In this document: positions 28,009 through 40,118 of the stretch, piece by piece
Layout of the letters: every line of letters begins with the position of its first letter
Numbering within the stretch: the first letter of the stretch is position 1
Origin: Siphlonurus alternatus
Lineage: Eukaryota > Arthropoda > Insecta > Ephemeroptera > Siphlonuridae
Length of the DNA stretch: 64,000 nucleotides
Assembly: GCA_949825025.1 (NCBI GenBank)
Contig: OX463779.1
Location: 27,246,539-27,310,538 of the forward strand
Direction: 5' to 3'
The notes under the pieces: generated by a model
What the model was told of the DNA's origin: nothing
The model's database searches: none
The model's input: the letters and a program-made list of their open reading frames with translations, nothing else
Position numbers and translations under genes: made by a program

Positions 28009-29700
28009 GTGAAAAAGTTAATATTAAAAATAACTAATTAATGTTTCATAACGTGACAGGAAATATGTAATCAATCTATAGAAAATTTAATTTAATAATA
28101 ATTTAATAATCAATCAATCAAATTTACATTATATAATATTATAGTCATATATTAATATAATTATGATGCAGTTCATTGGTACTTTGTAAAGTATTTCACT
28201 ATTAATTTCAAATATAGTGCATACAATTAAAGTGTAATCTTGATCGTAATGCAACATGACTGCATGTAAGTAGGCTAATGTCTGCTTGTACATTGAGTAA
28301 TGCACGTCAGTCATGTATACATTATCGTATTATTACAAATATGTGTATTATAGAGCGAGTTGCAGGAGGTCTTTCCCCGCCTGTAAGGTTATGATCGCGC
28401 GTTAAAGGGCTCCAATTTTTATAAGTGTACCGTGAATGGACTGCATTTCATTGATTTTTTTACCATTATTAATTATATACTGCAAATAATACTGTTTGTA
28501 AAGCAAAAGTGTGTAATTTATATATAATGATACTCTTTTTAATTCATTTTTCGGCACTTTTACCTTTGCTGGTGTTTGATGTAATCCTTGTGTATATAGT
28601 ATGTTGCGATAATCACTTATAGTGATCTGAGACTCAGATCACCTGAGGAAGAGAGCGATTGACTCTCAAAACGTCGTGATGTACAAGTACAAGTGGTACA
28701 GAAAAAAACAACATCAAACAAGCAATTAACCTTCCAAACCTGGGAAGACAAACTTAATTAAGTATTTATAAAAATCGCAATTGTTATAACTACTGAATGA
28801 AATTATGAATGTCATGTGTCACCTGCATGTATTTCTACAATTTTTATACTCATTGTCAGCATCACACACACACATGTTATACAAGTGACGTGCACGAACA
28901 TCAGGACATTAAGTGATTATCGCAATATACTACATACAGAAGGATTACAACGAACAGCGGCATGCAAAGGTAAAAGTCCAAAAAGTGAATAAAAAATATT
29001 CAATATATATGAATACTCCTTGCACGCAAAGCTACTCGTATTTACTATATATAATATAACGATACTATAATTGGGTAAACCTAAAAATTTTCATTGAAAT
29101 ATTTCAGGTCCCATTTTTTTTTATTCTATTGCCACAAATCGAAGGCAAACGCAGAAATAAAAAAAATATTTACGGATCGAGTCACGACTTTAAGCTCGAT
29201 ATTTTAAATCCTCTTTCTTTTGTCAGTTTGTATTCAAATTTCCAGTCTTGTAGCTTAAGTGATATAGAGGTTATGATATTTGAAATGGGATAAGTTAATT
29301 TAAAACATGTGTGTTTATTTTTCTTAGACAGTAATTGAAATGTTTATTACACTTAATTGCAGGAAGCAATTAAGATTGCAGGCTATTATAGCTCTATTCA
29401 AAAAGGCCTCCTATATAGACTTCGTTAGCTAACTGCTTTTTTCAGCTTATCTTGGCGCGAGAGAATTATATAACGTTTATCAATGATACAAAGTCCTAAA
29501 TATGAAAAAGAAGAAAAATTGAAAGTCTACAGCTCTACACAGCATAATAAAAATTATGAACTCATCAGCGATAATCATTATTAATACATATATTATATAT
29601 ATTATTATAATTAAACTGTGCAACTTCTAGATGATCAAATAACCATATATGAAAAAAAATAAATAAATAACCATAATGCTCATACATATTCTAACATATA

Positions 29701-29856
29701 CACTAGCCGTCACATTTAACTGGGTTATGGTCGGAAGCGCTCGGGAGTCATTCGGCTCGGCCAGTAATGTCCTTCGTTATAAACCGGCTACCAATGACTG
29801 AGAGGCCTGAGAGCGTTACAAAACGACCATAACCCAGTTAAATGTGACGGCTAGTG
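29701..29856. mobile_element. TA-target MITE (CACTAGCCGTCACATTT family)
   Basis: Perfect 33-bp terminal inverted repeats beginning CACTAGCCGTCACATTTAAC, flanked by TA on each side (29699-29700 and 29857-29858). 156 bp, non-coding and GC-richer than the host intron. The TA target suggests Tc1/mariner-type mobilisation. Confidence 0.9.
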
Positions 29857-29954
29857 TAGACTTGCTGCACTTTTCCATCTCGAATTTGATATTATGAATA
29901 TTATAATATGCAGTGAATGAAAACAAAAAGAAGTGACAGGTGATCTCGACGGCC

Positions 29955-30205
29955 AACTTTTTTTTGCTCTCCAGGTTCTCCAGGTATTATATAACACACA
30001 TTACGTCACCACCGCAACACACGGAAGGTGGCGTGGCCTCGCTCTTGGTGTCAAGTTGTCCTCTGCAACGAGCCTCCCCCGACCGACCAATCACGAGGAG
30101 CCCCGTGACGTCACAACGAGCCCCACGCGTCGTCCGCAGGGTCGAGAGACGTTTATCTTGTTGTCAAAATTGGCTCGTCGAGGGTCACAAAGAGGACGCA
30201 ATTAA
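29955..30205 (-). promoter_or_regulatory. Promoter-like GC-rich island inside intron 1
   Basis: Read on minus, the island carries a CRE (TGACGTCA, 30106-30113), an inverted CCAAT box (30087-30091 on plus), a G-rich box, a second CRE-like GTGACGTAA, then a TATA-like TTATATAA (29987-29994). The spacing suits a core promoter with a start near 29960. Overlapping plus-strand frames of about 90 codons have no recognisable domain. It could be an alternative promoter, an enhancer or a degraded repeat. A transcript starting here would miss the initiator ATG at 34856. Confidence 0.25.
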
Positions 30206-30305
30206 ATTATTGCTTCAGTATTTCATATTATAAGTTTTAAGTCAAAAAAATTAACCTTACGTAATTAAACAATGTAATTAAGAATTTAATTACATAATTA
30301 AATTC

Positions 30306-31300
30306 TCGAGTTGGACCTCGAGAAATTGCAGAATGATCTCAATATACTTTACTTATGTGTCAAAATAATGCGATGTCCCTCAACTTAAACAAATGCTCAC
30401 ACATGACAATTACGCGCTCTTCGAATCCAATTGTATCATCCTTCGTGATTAACAATACAATAATAAACAAAGTGTGTAAAATTAAGTTACTTGGTATTTA
30501 GATTACGGATGATTTGAAATGGAACGTGCATGTCGAAGAGACGCGTAAGAAATGTGCAAAATTAATCAGTTTTGTGTTTAAGTCATTGCGAGGATGCAGA
30601 GAACGTGTTTTGCGAAATACTTATATTTCACTTATCAAATCTATTTTAACGTATGGTGCACCCGCTTGGCGTCCTCTCACTGCATATAACTTGGATAAAT
30701 TGAATAGAATTCAGAATACTGCTACTAGACGCATAATTAAAGACAATAAACTCTTGGTCATGTTCAGCGTCTGGATAGATTAAATTTAAATAACATGTGT
30801 TCTGTATTTGATGATATTGATTCTAAATTTTTGAAGAAGTGCCTTAGTGGAAATATTGACCTATGTGTTGTGGGAGATAATAGATTGTCAATTAAACTTC
30901 GCACTCGCGGAAGAGGAAACCCGTTTTCCTTGGTGTATGCTAAGCCTAATAGTGTCGCATATGCTACTTCCTATTTCCCGCGAGCTGCTAAGATGTTTAA
31001 TTCAATGCCTCTCCCTTTTGATATGTAATTAATTTCTAAATTTTTATGTAATTCTACTGGCAGTCTAATTGTTTATGATTCTTATTGGTTTTATTTTTGT
31101 ATATATTGTATATATTTCTGCTTTTCCATGTTTTTGTTTAATTAGGTGAATAGACACTGTATAGTGATTTGGTTGTTTCTGCAGCCGTTTCTATTTGCCC
31201 CATAGGCTCACATGTTTCTATCTTTTATTGTATTTTCAGCCTATGAAATATTTAATAAATAAAAATAAATAAATAAATAAATAATAATAAATAATAATAT
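30306..31300 (+). pseudogene. Decayed non-LTR retrotransposon, 3' part of reverse transcriptase
   Basis: The translated pieces line up with the post-catalytic part of a CR1/Jockey-type reverse transcriptase: LEKLQNDLNILYLC, then after a frame change MSLNLNKCSHMTITRS, then KLLGI-stop-ITDDLKWNVHVEE, then SLIKSILTYGAPAWRPLT and LNRIQNTATRRIIKDNK, then after another shift (about 30750) HVQRLDRLNLNN to the end near 31028. There are at least two frameshifts and one in-frame stop (TAG near 30502). The tail at 31250-31300 is an AATAA/AAATAA-rich repeat. It differs from the LINE at 16370 in sequence and C-terminal architecture. It lies antisense to the host gene. Confidence 0.85.
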
Positions 31301-32213
31301 GAAAATGTATAGATTATATTACCATTCATTAAAAAATACTGAGAAGTTTTCATTAAAGTTGGTAAATTATTTTTTACATTTTAACTAAGCAGAGGACGGG
31401 GAAGGAAGTTACAGTGCATATTTTATCGAAAAAAACGTACTAGTTATTTACATATTTAATGATAACGTTTAATTTACGATAATTGATACATGATATTATA
31501 ATTGATGTATTATGTAATTATAATTAATACGAAATAAATGTAAACAAAAAGTGGTTTTCATTTTTATTTCCTAGATCATAATTATATTCCTTATGTGTAT
31601 TTTATTTTTAACTACTTTATTGTTTGAATTAGTGAATTGTGTGAATTGTTTGTCATTAGTTAGAAGAATTGACAATTGACTGACAATTGAAAGAAACTCC
31701 GGTTATGAAATTATGGAGGCCTACTTCTGTGCTAAGCTAATTACATTACGTTGCTTTAAAAAACAAAAAAACAAAAACAAAAAAAAAAAAACAAAAAAAA
31801 AACAAACAAAAAAAAACGCGTGTCTGGTTAATTATTGTGCCTATATTGCTTGGCATCAAAACCATCTAAGTCTTTTGTTCTCTGAAGTAGGGCAGAAAAA
31901 TAACTTTCAATTTGCAGCAATTCTGTAGAATATTATTGAGTTTGAAAATAAAACTACAATTTATATAATAATTATGGAAAGTAGGTAGAACGTATAACAT
32001 TATAAAGAGCGAATATATTTAACAAGATGTTAGTGACTGGAACTTTATTTTCTGTGCTCCATGAACATAAAACAATTTACTATGACTTTAATATTTATTT
32101 ACTTTAAATTGAGTTGAACTTGTTACATATATAAATTCAATTTATTTATATAGGATTAATTAATTAATTTATTTATATAGGATTCAAATTATTTATGCTG
32201 CACTGCAACTTAA

Positions 32214-32359
32214 AGTCTGCATTACACGATACAATTTTGCATACCATTTTTCCTTACAAGAAAATTTCAGCTCCATAAAAACAAATGGAGTTCAAGTTTT
32301 CTTGTAGTAAGGAAAATTTGCATGCAATAGTTAGAAAAATTGTATCGTGTAATACCAGC
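32214..32359. mobile_element. TTAA-target MITE, copy 1
   Basis: The end repeats include ATTACACGATACAATTTT and its inverse. TTAA lies at both borders (32210-32213 and 32360-32363). 146 bp, foldback and non-coding. It shares its ends and interior with 55850-56001. A TTAA target is the hallmark of the piggyBac superfamily. Confidence 0.88.
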
Positions 32360-33973
32360 TTAAGACTATCAGGGTTCAACATCCCTGAATGCTGATTAAC
32401 CATCCTTGATGCATATTTAAACTTGAATGAGAAGCTTTAATATTGACGACACAATTCTCTCAGCCAATGAAAATCTAGCGCGCGAACTGCGCGCGACGAC
32501 ATGTTCTATCAAGCTTCCTATCCTTTAACCCAGCGGTACCTGGTTTTTAATTTTTTTTCGGTGGTTTTTATGCAGGGCAAGATTAATAATTCATATGAGC
32601 CACGGGAAAGATCACTTTACACGACATAAAAATATTCGAGATTTTGTGCAGCATGGAATTTGAATGAAAAAATAAATAAGATTTTTCTCCTAACAAACCT
32701 TATGGAGCGATGTCAGAATGCGGCGCTGCGGCATTTATAAGTTGAAGCTTGTCATTTGTAGTGATTTATTTGTGTGTTAACCGCAGCAATAGTGTTTACG
32801 CAGTGTAGCTTGGATGTTTGGATTGATAAAGATAAAGCTGACACTTAAAATAAATGGACTTTAATTTATGACTCTGATTTGAATTTAAAATAAAACAATG
32901 AAAACAAGACATAATTTCAGGCCGTTAGTTCCGGGATCGACATTCTTCGAAAACCACAAATTAAATTTCTTTCATTCTTCACCACTTCGTAAAAATACAT
33001 ATTTATGCAAGAATGCCATGTCTTACAGATTCCGTAAATCAGTACAATTATGTCGTTCAACGTGAAATATGAAAACTGGAGGGGGGGGGGGGGATTGTAC
33101 CATGATATAAATGGATTGAACTGTATTGATCTATATCAGAGGAAAAAATAGGGGCATACCAATGCACTGATTTGCCCAAAATTAAATTACCTATAAATAA
33201 TCATACTAAAATTACATTATTATTCCTCTCTTCTAATAGCTCGTCTCTTGCAATGCCATACATTGATGCATTGAGTCTATAATCGTTGACACTGATGAAG
33301 CTTGCATGCAGTGATGAACTTTTAAATATTTTATTTTTCATTGCCTCGTTTTTTTAATGTCTTGAGAACAGAGTCTTTGCATCTTCATTTACATTTATTA
33401 CTGCAATAGTTTAACAGCATTACAAGGCAAATCACGTATTCAATTTGCATTCCTGTCACATTTAATTGTGAGGCACTAGTTATTAAAAAAATTAACAAAC
33501 TCGTTTCTTACGTTTAATTCAACATACATAATATATTTGCATTGACATATTTGGGTTTTAATACGGTACTTTAACGCTCATTACATTAAAAAAAAGGGAG
33601 TTGCCTAAAAAAATGACATTTTTTCTCCTTTTTTTTTTTTTTTTTTTCTTCTTTCTAAAAATAATTTCTTGCTCGTTTACTTTCAGTGAGAGCAGGAAAA
33701 ATATCATAATAAATAAACCGGCTTGAAAGTTGTGGAATTTTAAGGTTATTTATAAATATATATAATTATAATTAATTTTCAACTATTTTTAACCGGACCT
33801 CATTTGAATGCGAGAATGTAATAGTAATTAAAGTATATTTTTATCTACTGTTTTTTTATGGCCAACAAAGATTCAAGCAGCTTTGCTTGAGCCTGCAACA
33901 GGTGCCAGAAAATTATTTAAAATGCTGAGCCAAGTTGGGGGAATCCAATTGGATCGGGAAATAATATATAAAT

Positions 33974-34059
33974 ATATTGATTAGATTCCACATCTCGTAA
34001 CTTAATATAAATATATATATATTTATATTAAGTTACGAGATGTGGAATCTAATCAATAT
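33974..34059. repeat. Perfect 43-bp-arm palindrome
   Basis: The 86-bp sequence is its own inverse complement with no loop (arm begins ATATTGATTAGATTCCACAT). It lies within intron 1. No target duplication was seen. Confidence 0.92.
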
Positions 34060-34796
34060 GTTATGCATAAAGAAAGAAGAGTTTATCAAGTTTGAAAGAC
34101 GTCGTGGATAGTGCCGATGAAGCAGAAGGACTAAGAATTACACGTGCTTGCTGGAAGACTAGCTGTTGGAAATTAATCCACTATATGTATAGCGATAGCG
34201 CGGATAGCGTTCTCAAGGTAATATGACTTCAAAGAAAATAAGTATTTTCCTTACGTGGTTCTTATTGCTTCACTTGTCCGTAATAGCTTGCGAGTCCATC
34301 TCTTCGTCAGAGGTAAATTCAGGGCCGGGTGATAAGGTCTCGGAGGTAATTATAAAAGGGTCCCAAACGCTACAACCTCACCCTTCTCCCAATACTGAGT
34401 AGCCTCCTTTGAAGGTTTTGAAGCCTAGCTCCAGAGAGTGCATTTTCCTTACTCGTTGCAATAATTCCACAACCACAGTACATCATGCTTTATATATTAT
34501 AATTATATGTTTAGTCAACTTAGTATATGCTTATACAAAGTTCTACAAAGAATTATAAATCAATACAATAATATTTATATTGTACACCTTTGAGCAGCAC
34601 AAAAGTTACTTCTGTATGATATGCAAAGCTGCTGCAGTTCAATACTCAATAAAGATATGCAAATGATGAAATTACGTAAGAAGAGAACCGGTCTCGTTAT
34701 TTCCTCATAAGAACTTAATCCACCATGACTTTATAAACTACGTGCATGATAGTGACGTTCGTGATGACCGCAAATGCACTTGATCACGTGACTCAC

Positions 34797-34859
34797 CTGT
34801 TGTCCAACACTGGGGGTGGTTACGCCCACCGGGCTATCCTCAACAAGCACCTTCATCTT
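34797..34859 (-). CDS. Cytochrome b5-like protein, first coding exon (residues 1-20)
   Basis: A 63-nt exon between TGTTGCAG and CAACAG/GTGAGT. Only one frame is open. It reads AAG, then ATG at 34854-34856 with A at -3 (a good start context), then MKVLVEDSPVGVTTPSVGQQ, and leaves in phase 0, matching the central exon. A start further 5' cannot be excluded because the exon is open through its acceptor. I prefer this ATG because the assembled 149-residue product has the usual size for a small cytochrome b5. No signal peptide or membrane segment is seen. Confidence 0.75.
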
Positions 34860-36329
34860 CTGCAACATAAATAAAGATGAATTAATTAAGTTTCAATATG
34901 ACCATCAAACGACTTGCACTTGGTGCTTCTCATAAATAAATTATTGTAAAATTACTGTGCATGGACTTGCATCTATAATATTAAATTATAATCACACTTA
35001 TACTTTGTTTTTAATTTGAAGCATATTTAATAATATTTAAAAGACTTAAAAAACATAAATTAAGTTGTCAGCATAATATAAGTATTTTTATTTGAGATAG
35101 ATTTTATAGCATCAATTCATTGTTGGAAAAATAATTAATATGATATGAATTGTAATGTCTGATTTGACCACGACAAAAGTATTAATTAACCAATATACAA
35201 AGCTACACACCTGTTCAAAAATTTATGTGAATTTTGTATCACAATTAAACTATTAAAGACACAATTTTGAAGTAAAACTGTTTTAATTAAAACAAAAATT
35301 TTGTGTGTTTACTATGTTATAAAATTGAAATATAAATTACAGTTGAAATAGAACTTTAATAACATTATACGTACGTATACGTAATCTACGTAGCAAGTTC
35401 ATGAAAATAGTTTAGTATGTTCCGTGTTAATTTTCTTTACCTTGTATCATTCATCTTGTACATGTATGCTAAAATAAGAAACTCGAGTAAATAAATAATA
35501 TTATTATTATAATACCTAACAAAAGCTAGAGAATTGAGGAAGGAAATTTAATTAAATTCTAAAATGTATATATTCATCACCGTAACTTTCCCATTGCATT
35601 ATGAAGTTCACTAACATACGTGTTAAGTAATACAGAACTGTATATATTATAATATCGTAATATTATAGAGGTTACAATTTTACAAATTAATGAGAGTATC
35701 AAATAAGTTCGTTCAGTGGAAGGTATACACCGGATGCACCGCCAGTGTGCAAATTCAATGCAAAGACTCTGCATGTTAACTTGTCTGTTAATTAACACCA
35801 TTCTGCATTACCTTGCAAGTTTCTTGAGGAATTCATTGAAGCAAATAAGTTAAATACGTTGAAATTAATTTATTTAGATTCTATGTTATAATATATTATA
35901 TAGAAGTATAGAAGCGTAATTTTGTAAATTTTGCAATACACATAAATTTAAACAACAAATGGATGGGGTGTATTTTCAAATATATTGAAACGTGAATATT
36001 TTTGCATCGCATTATATTGGGGCTGATGTCTATCAACCCTATGACTTCAAAGCCCTGTTTGTTAAAGTGCAACAATTTCATTTTTTTTTTAAATATGACT
36101 GTTGCATGCACTTAATTTATATAACAATTACGATAAACAAATTATGATAACATATCAAAAAATATGGCAAAGGTAAAATTCACGACCCTTTTGTGTGTTC
36201 TGGTATCTTTACTTCATATTTTTCAACGTTAAAAAGAATATATTATGAATCAATGTAATTATAATTCTCTCCAAGAGGCGTTCATGCCTCTCTATATGGC
36301 TTGGCTGCAGTGAAGTGTCCGGTACTCAC
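34860..36329. other. AT-rich sequence between candidate first and second exons
   Basis: Nothing recognised apart from low-complexity AT-rich DNA. If the 36330 donor is used with the 34859 acceptor, this is an intron. Confidence 0.45.
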
Positions 36330-36500
36330 CTGCGGTAAAACGGCGAACACTGGCGAGTACTAGAATGGCGAACACTTGGCAGGTTTTTTTTATTACCTCG
36401 CGATACGTGTGCAGTCTCAAGTCACTGCTGGTAAGCAAGCAGATGACCACTGCTCGACTCGACGCGGGATCAGGCCATTTGAACACCCTCCCCTCCATCC
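36330..36500 (-). other. Possible untranslated first exon of the cytochrome b5-like gene
   Basis: A perfect donor (CCGCAG/GTGAGTA, 36323-36335 on minus) ends a GC-richer pocket 1.47 kb upstream of the first coding exon. The 5' limit is a guess. A minus-strand frame begins with ATG near 36498 and crosses the donor; joined to 34859 it would end after six further codons, overlapping the main ATG. Either this is a regulatory upstream frame, or transcription starts downstream of 36498, or the exon belongs elsewhere. Confidence 0.3.
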
Positions 36501-36838
36501 AGTCATGTGATCAACTTCTAGTCTTCCCCGCCTTTAAGAAAAAAAAAAAAAAAAAACTAAATTTTACATATCGGATATATATTTTTTTATTTCTCAAAGA
36601 GACTGACATATAATAACATCATTATAAAACAACATCATTTTTTTTAATGCGTACTTTGATATTATAATATTTTATTTTTTATATCTTATTAATATCAACT
36701 CTCACTTAAAGTAGAGAATATAATAACCTGTTTTGCACCTTTTTTTTCCTCTCTAAGTCACTGGAGTGTTATTTTTACCAAACCTGATATATATTTTTTT
36801 ATATTTTTTATATTTAACAATTTTTTATTTCTGTTCAA

Positions 36839-37382
36839 GGGGAATTCTCTTACAACTTAAATTTTAATTTATCTACTATATTATGATAGGTTACATATTA
36901 ACAATAAGTTTGACTTAAGTTTCAACTTTTTTAACTCAAATTTGGGGACTCTGAAGGGATTATTAGAATAGGGGCAAAGTATGCAACCCGCGCGCAAACC
37001 TGAAAATTGTGACGTAGAAACTCCCTAGATAACACACAACAACTGCCTGATATCATAGTTTGAGCGTCAAGGAGTGATTGGCTATAAATTTTAGTAACAC
37101 GATTAAAATCAGCGGGTTTTTCTACCCTAGTATCAATAGTTTTGTCTCTAATATCAGTTTACTTTAAGAGTGATATTCGAAAATATAAATTTATTGCAGG
37201 AAAATTTCGCATGCTAAGCAGTTTCTACGTCACGTTTTGGCGCTAAATTCAAAAGAAGGAAGATTTTTAAAAAATTCCCTTGTCTCCAATTTTGAAAATT
37301 GAAACTTTTTTGTTTTGGGACATTTAGTTTCAAGGCATAAAGCATTTGAAAAAAAATTAAAATAAATGTAGGAGAATTCCCC
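36839..37382. mobile_element. 544-bp element with GGGGAATTCTC terminal repeats
   Basis: The ends GGGGAATTCTCTTACA and TGTAGGAGAATTCCCC are 16-bp inverted repeats with one mismatch. A second inverted pair lies inside (TGACGTAGAAACT and AGTTTCTACGTCA). No open frame of note and no clear target duplication. Likely a non-autonomous DNA element of unknown superfamily. Confidence 0.65.
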
Positions 37383-37698
37383 ATTATTTATAAAAATAAT
37401 GATTAGTACAGTGCACTTAATTTGACTCGACTATCATGATATTTTTTTATCGTCATTTCCGTGCTTTTAGGATAAATTAAATTAATTTATGTTAAAAGTT
37501 AGATTAAAAAACAATAAACTTGTTAGGATTCATGGAGAATTGTTACATCATGTACCCAAATTTATGGAAATACTCTTTATATACTGTAGTACTGTAGTAT
37601 ATAGAACAGTATATATGTATAGGATCCAATAAACAAATAAACAAAAATAAATAAATATGATAATAAAATGTGTTATTTAATATTCAAATTTCGTAATA

Positions 37699-38006
37699 AT
37701 GGAGTATTGTCCTCAATTTTTTTTATTGCAGAAATGGATAGAGGGTGAAAAGTTATGCTACCCTGATTTTTTAGAGCCCGGGAAGTATTTTTAAAAAATT
37801 ATTGAAAGTCCTATTTGTGACGTCACGCGGCGTCAAGTCCTATCTTTTTCTTAAAGAGCGGCGTCTCGTGACGTCACAAAAAGAACTTTCAATAATTTTT
37901 TAAAAATAGTTCCCGGGCTCTAAAAAATCTGAAAAAAATCAGGGTAGCATAACTTTGCACCCTCTATCCATTTCTGCAATAAAAAAATTTGAGGTCAATA
38001 CTCCAT
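37699..38006. mobile_element. TA-target MITE, six-copy family, copy 3
   Basis: The ends are ATGGAGTATTGTCCTCAA and TTGAGGTCAATACTCCAT, with TA on both sides (37697-37698 and 38007-38008). It belongs to the ATGGAG subfamily with copy 1. The interior is strongly palindromic around a GACGTCAC-containing core. 308 bp, non-coding. Confidence 0.9.
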
Positions 38007-39256
38007 TAAACTGGTCGTCTTATCAGACGCAGAGAAAAATTCCTATTAATAATGTTTTTTTGGTGCGTTAAAACAAGTAAATGAAATTATTAATACAAAA
38101 TTATTTATAGTACACTCACAACTTAAAATGCAATATTCAAAGTGAAAATATGAAACAAAATATCATTCAGTTCTATTAATTTATTTACAAAATGAATTTT
38201 TATTATTATTTACAATTAAAATGTCCGAATAATCTCAAAAGGTATAATTATATTATACGTACAATATAATAAGTAGTGATTAAAATTTCACATTACTGTA
38301 ATTGCAGATAATCTTAATTTCGGAGATAACATTAACATTTCGTCAGGTATTAAAAATTCATATTTATGCTATGCCATGGTACTTATTTAAAGTAACACAC
38401 CTGGGTAGACATTTATTTCTAATTTGTCTCGTAAAGCATTCTGCGGTGCCATTAAAAATAATTATTGCACCTTAATTATTATTGTTACGACTATGCTTTG
38501 AATGTTAATATGGAAAAAAATATAGCGCTAATGAAGCTCAAGGAAATAAAAATGTCCATGCAAGGCATTTACTTGATACATTATATTAATAAATGAAGAT
38601 TTAATGTCTAAACATCAAGGCAGCTATCTTTACAACTAATTACAGTATTGTGTAACAACACAGAAAGCCTGTAATTATTACATATTGCTCGAAAATCAAA
38701 CTTTTCTATTCATTATAATCTGTTGTTCTACAAAACAAATAACAACTAAATGGACAATAACATTAATTATTTCTGCAATATTCTAGAAGTAGCATTAAGT
38801 GAATCAGCAAATTATTCAATATCTTCCTCATAAACCGGGGGAAAATGACATAATAAAATGACGACAATGACGTAAATTGTTTTTAAGTCGTGCGACTGCG
38901 TTTGTTGATGAATGCGTGCGTAACTATACCTTAAGTTTAGGCGTCATTTCTTGTCAGATCGCAATAACAAGCTACTAGCAGTTTTGCAATAAATACAGTG
39001 AGGGATTACGCTGCAAAGTTCATCAAAACTATCGAGTCAGAAGCAATGAAGAAGTTTATTTTTCACTGTTAAAGCATACAGATGCAATTAATTATTAGCA
39101 CTGGGGTCATTCAAGTACAACTGACGTATCTACAATGTATGCGTATATAAATATCATATTATTTTGCTGACAATGTTGGATATTTTCTTCAATATTATAG
39201 TATATATGCATAGTGATCAAATAAAAAAATGCAACAGAACTATATAGCGTTTGCTT
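38007..39256. other. AT-rich sequence without a gene
   Basis: Nothing recognised. Confidence 0.55.
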
Positions 39257-40109
39257 GGCTTTGTTGTTGTTTACATTCAGCAGTAGGAACTGAGAGAGGG
39301 AACTGGAATCACTTAATTTATTCCTCCTAATTTAACATATTTTAATTTTTTTTAACAATAATATATACGTAAGAAATAAATATACATAGCTTGAACATAT
39401 ACATTTTTTTTATTTTACCTAGAGTGCGTTTGAATTCACGGGCCAGCCCGGGCTGGCCCGGGCTGGGTAAAATGGCGGTGACCTTGGTCGCCTGGTATGA
39501 AACGTCATAATTTCGTCATAATTAGTTCCCAGTCTGTCCGCCAGGTCTCAGGCGCACTGTAGAGTCCGCCCGCGTCAGCCTGGGCCAGCCAGGAAGTGAC
39601 GTTATGAGAGGAGGAAAAATGGCCGCCGGGCTGGCCCCACTTGACGACTAAAAACGCTTCAGCCCAGGCCAGCCCGGGCTGGCCCGTGAATTCAAACGCA
39701 CTCCTAGTTTCTTTGTCATTACTTTTTGTTGTTCCGTTTCCCCCTCGTATTCAAAAGTCCGCGGGGAAAGCAATGGCCGGTGATTGGCTGATTTTTTTTA
39801 AGAATATTAGGGTCAATATCAGTGCATAAGTGTCGTAAAATGGTCATTATTGACGTGAAATTTGGAGTCGATTTACATTTTATTTAATGATTTATTGTAT
39901 TTTTCACAGATATCATTGGCAAATATTGTATTTTTTTCCATTTACTTGACATTTCAATCTATCATATAAAATAATTGTCAAATGTACCATGATTGTCATA
40001 TCGCAGAAAATAAATAGTTTTTGGTATGCTACTACCATGTTAAATAGGTGCTTTTTGCCTACATTCACGTGACGTCATTTTTTTGTGACGTATGGTGAAA
40101 GACCCGTTA
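39257..40109. repeat. Unclassified ~570-bp repeat, copy 1 (carries a MITE)
   Basis: Apart from the MITE at 39422-39703, this stretch is the inverse complement of 60631-61203 over its whole length, at high identity. Shared landmarks include GGCTTTGTTGTTGTTTACAT, TCCGCGGGGAAAGCAATGGC and CGTGACGTCA. It has no terminal inverted repeats and no long open frame. Nature unknown: a segment of a larger transposon, a SINE-like unit or a segmental duplication. Confidence 0.85.
39422..39703. mobile_element. GC-rich MITE with CTA target duplication, copy 1
   Basis: Terminal inverted repeats begin GAGTGCGTTTGAATTCACGG and include alternating GGGCCAGCCCGGGCTGG blocks. CTA stands on each side (39419-39421 and 39704-39706). 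The pre-insertion site with a single CTA survives in the related repeat at 60631-61203, so the duplication is verified. The 3-bp target fits PIF/Harbinger-type transposition. The copy at 52854-54302 is in the opposite orientation. Confidence 0.95.
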
Positions 40110-40118
40110 TATATTGGG

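Larger units (their letters stand above)
27418..34796 (-). other. Intron 1 of the cytochrome b5-like gene (about 7.4 kb)
   Basis: Bounded by GTGAGT (34791-34796) and CCGCAG (27418-27423) on minus. It is filled with repeats: a pentanucleotide array, two MITEs, a decayed LINE, a palindrome and a GC-rich island (each listed separately). Other parts are AT-rich with no gene seen. Confidence 0.85.

Noticed and set aside
34345..34365. TATAAAAGGG on the plus strand as a core promoter
   Set aside because: A good TATA word, but no initiator or downstream exon was visible and it lies in the cytochrome b5 intron.
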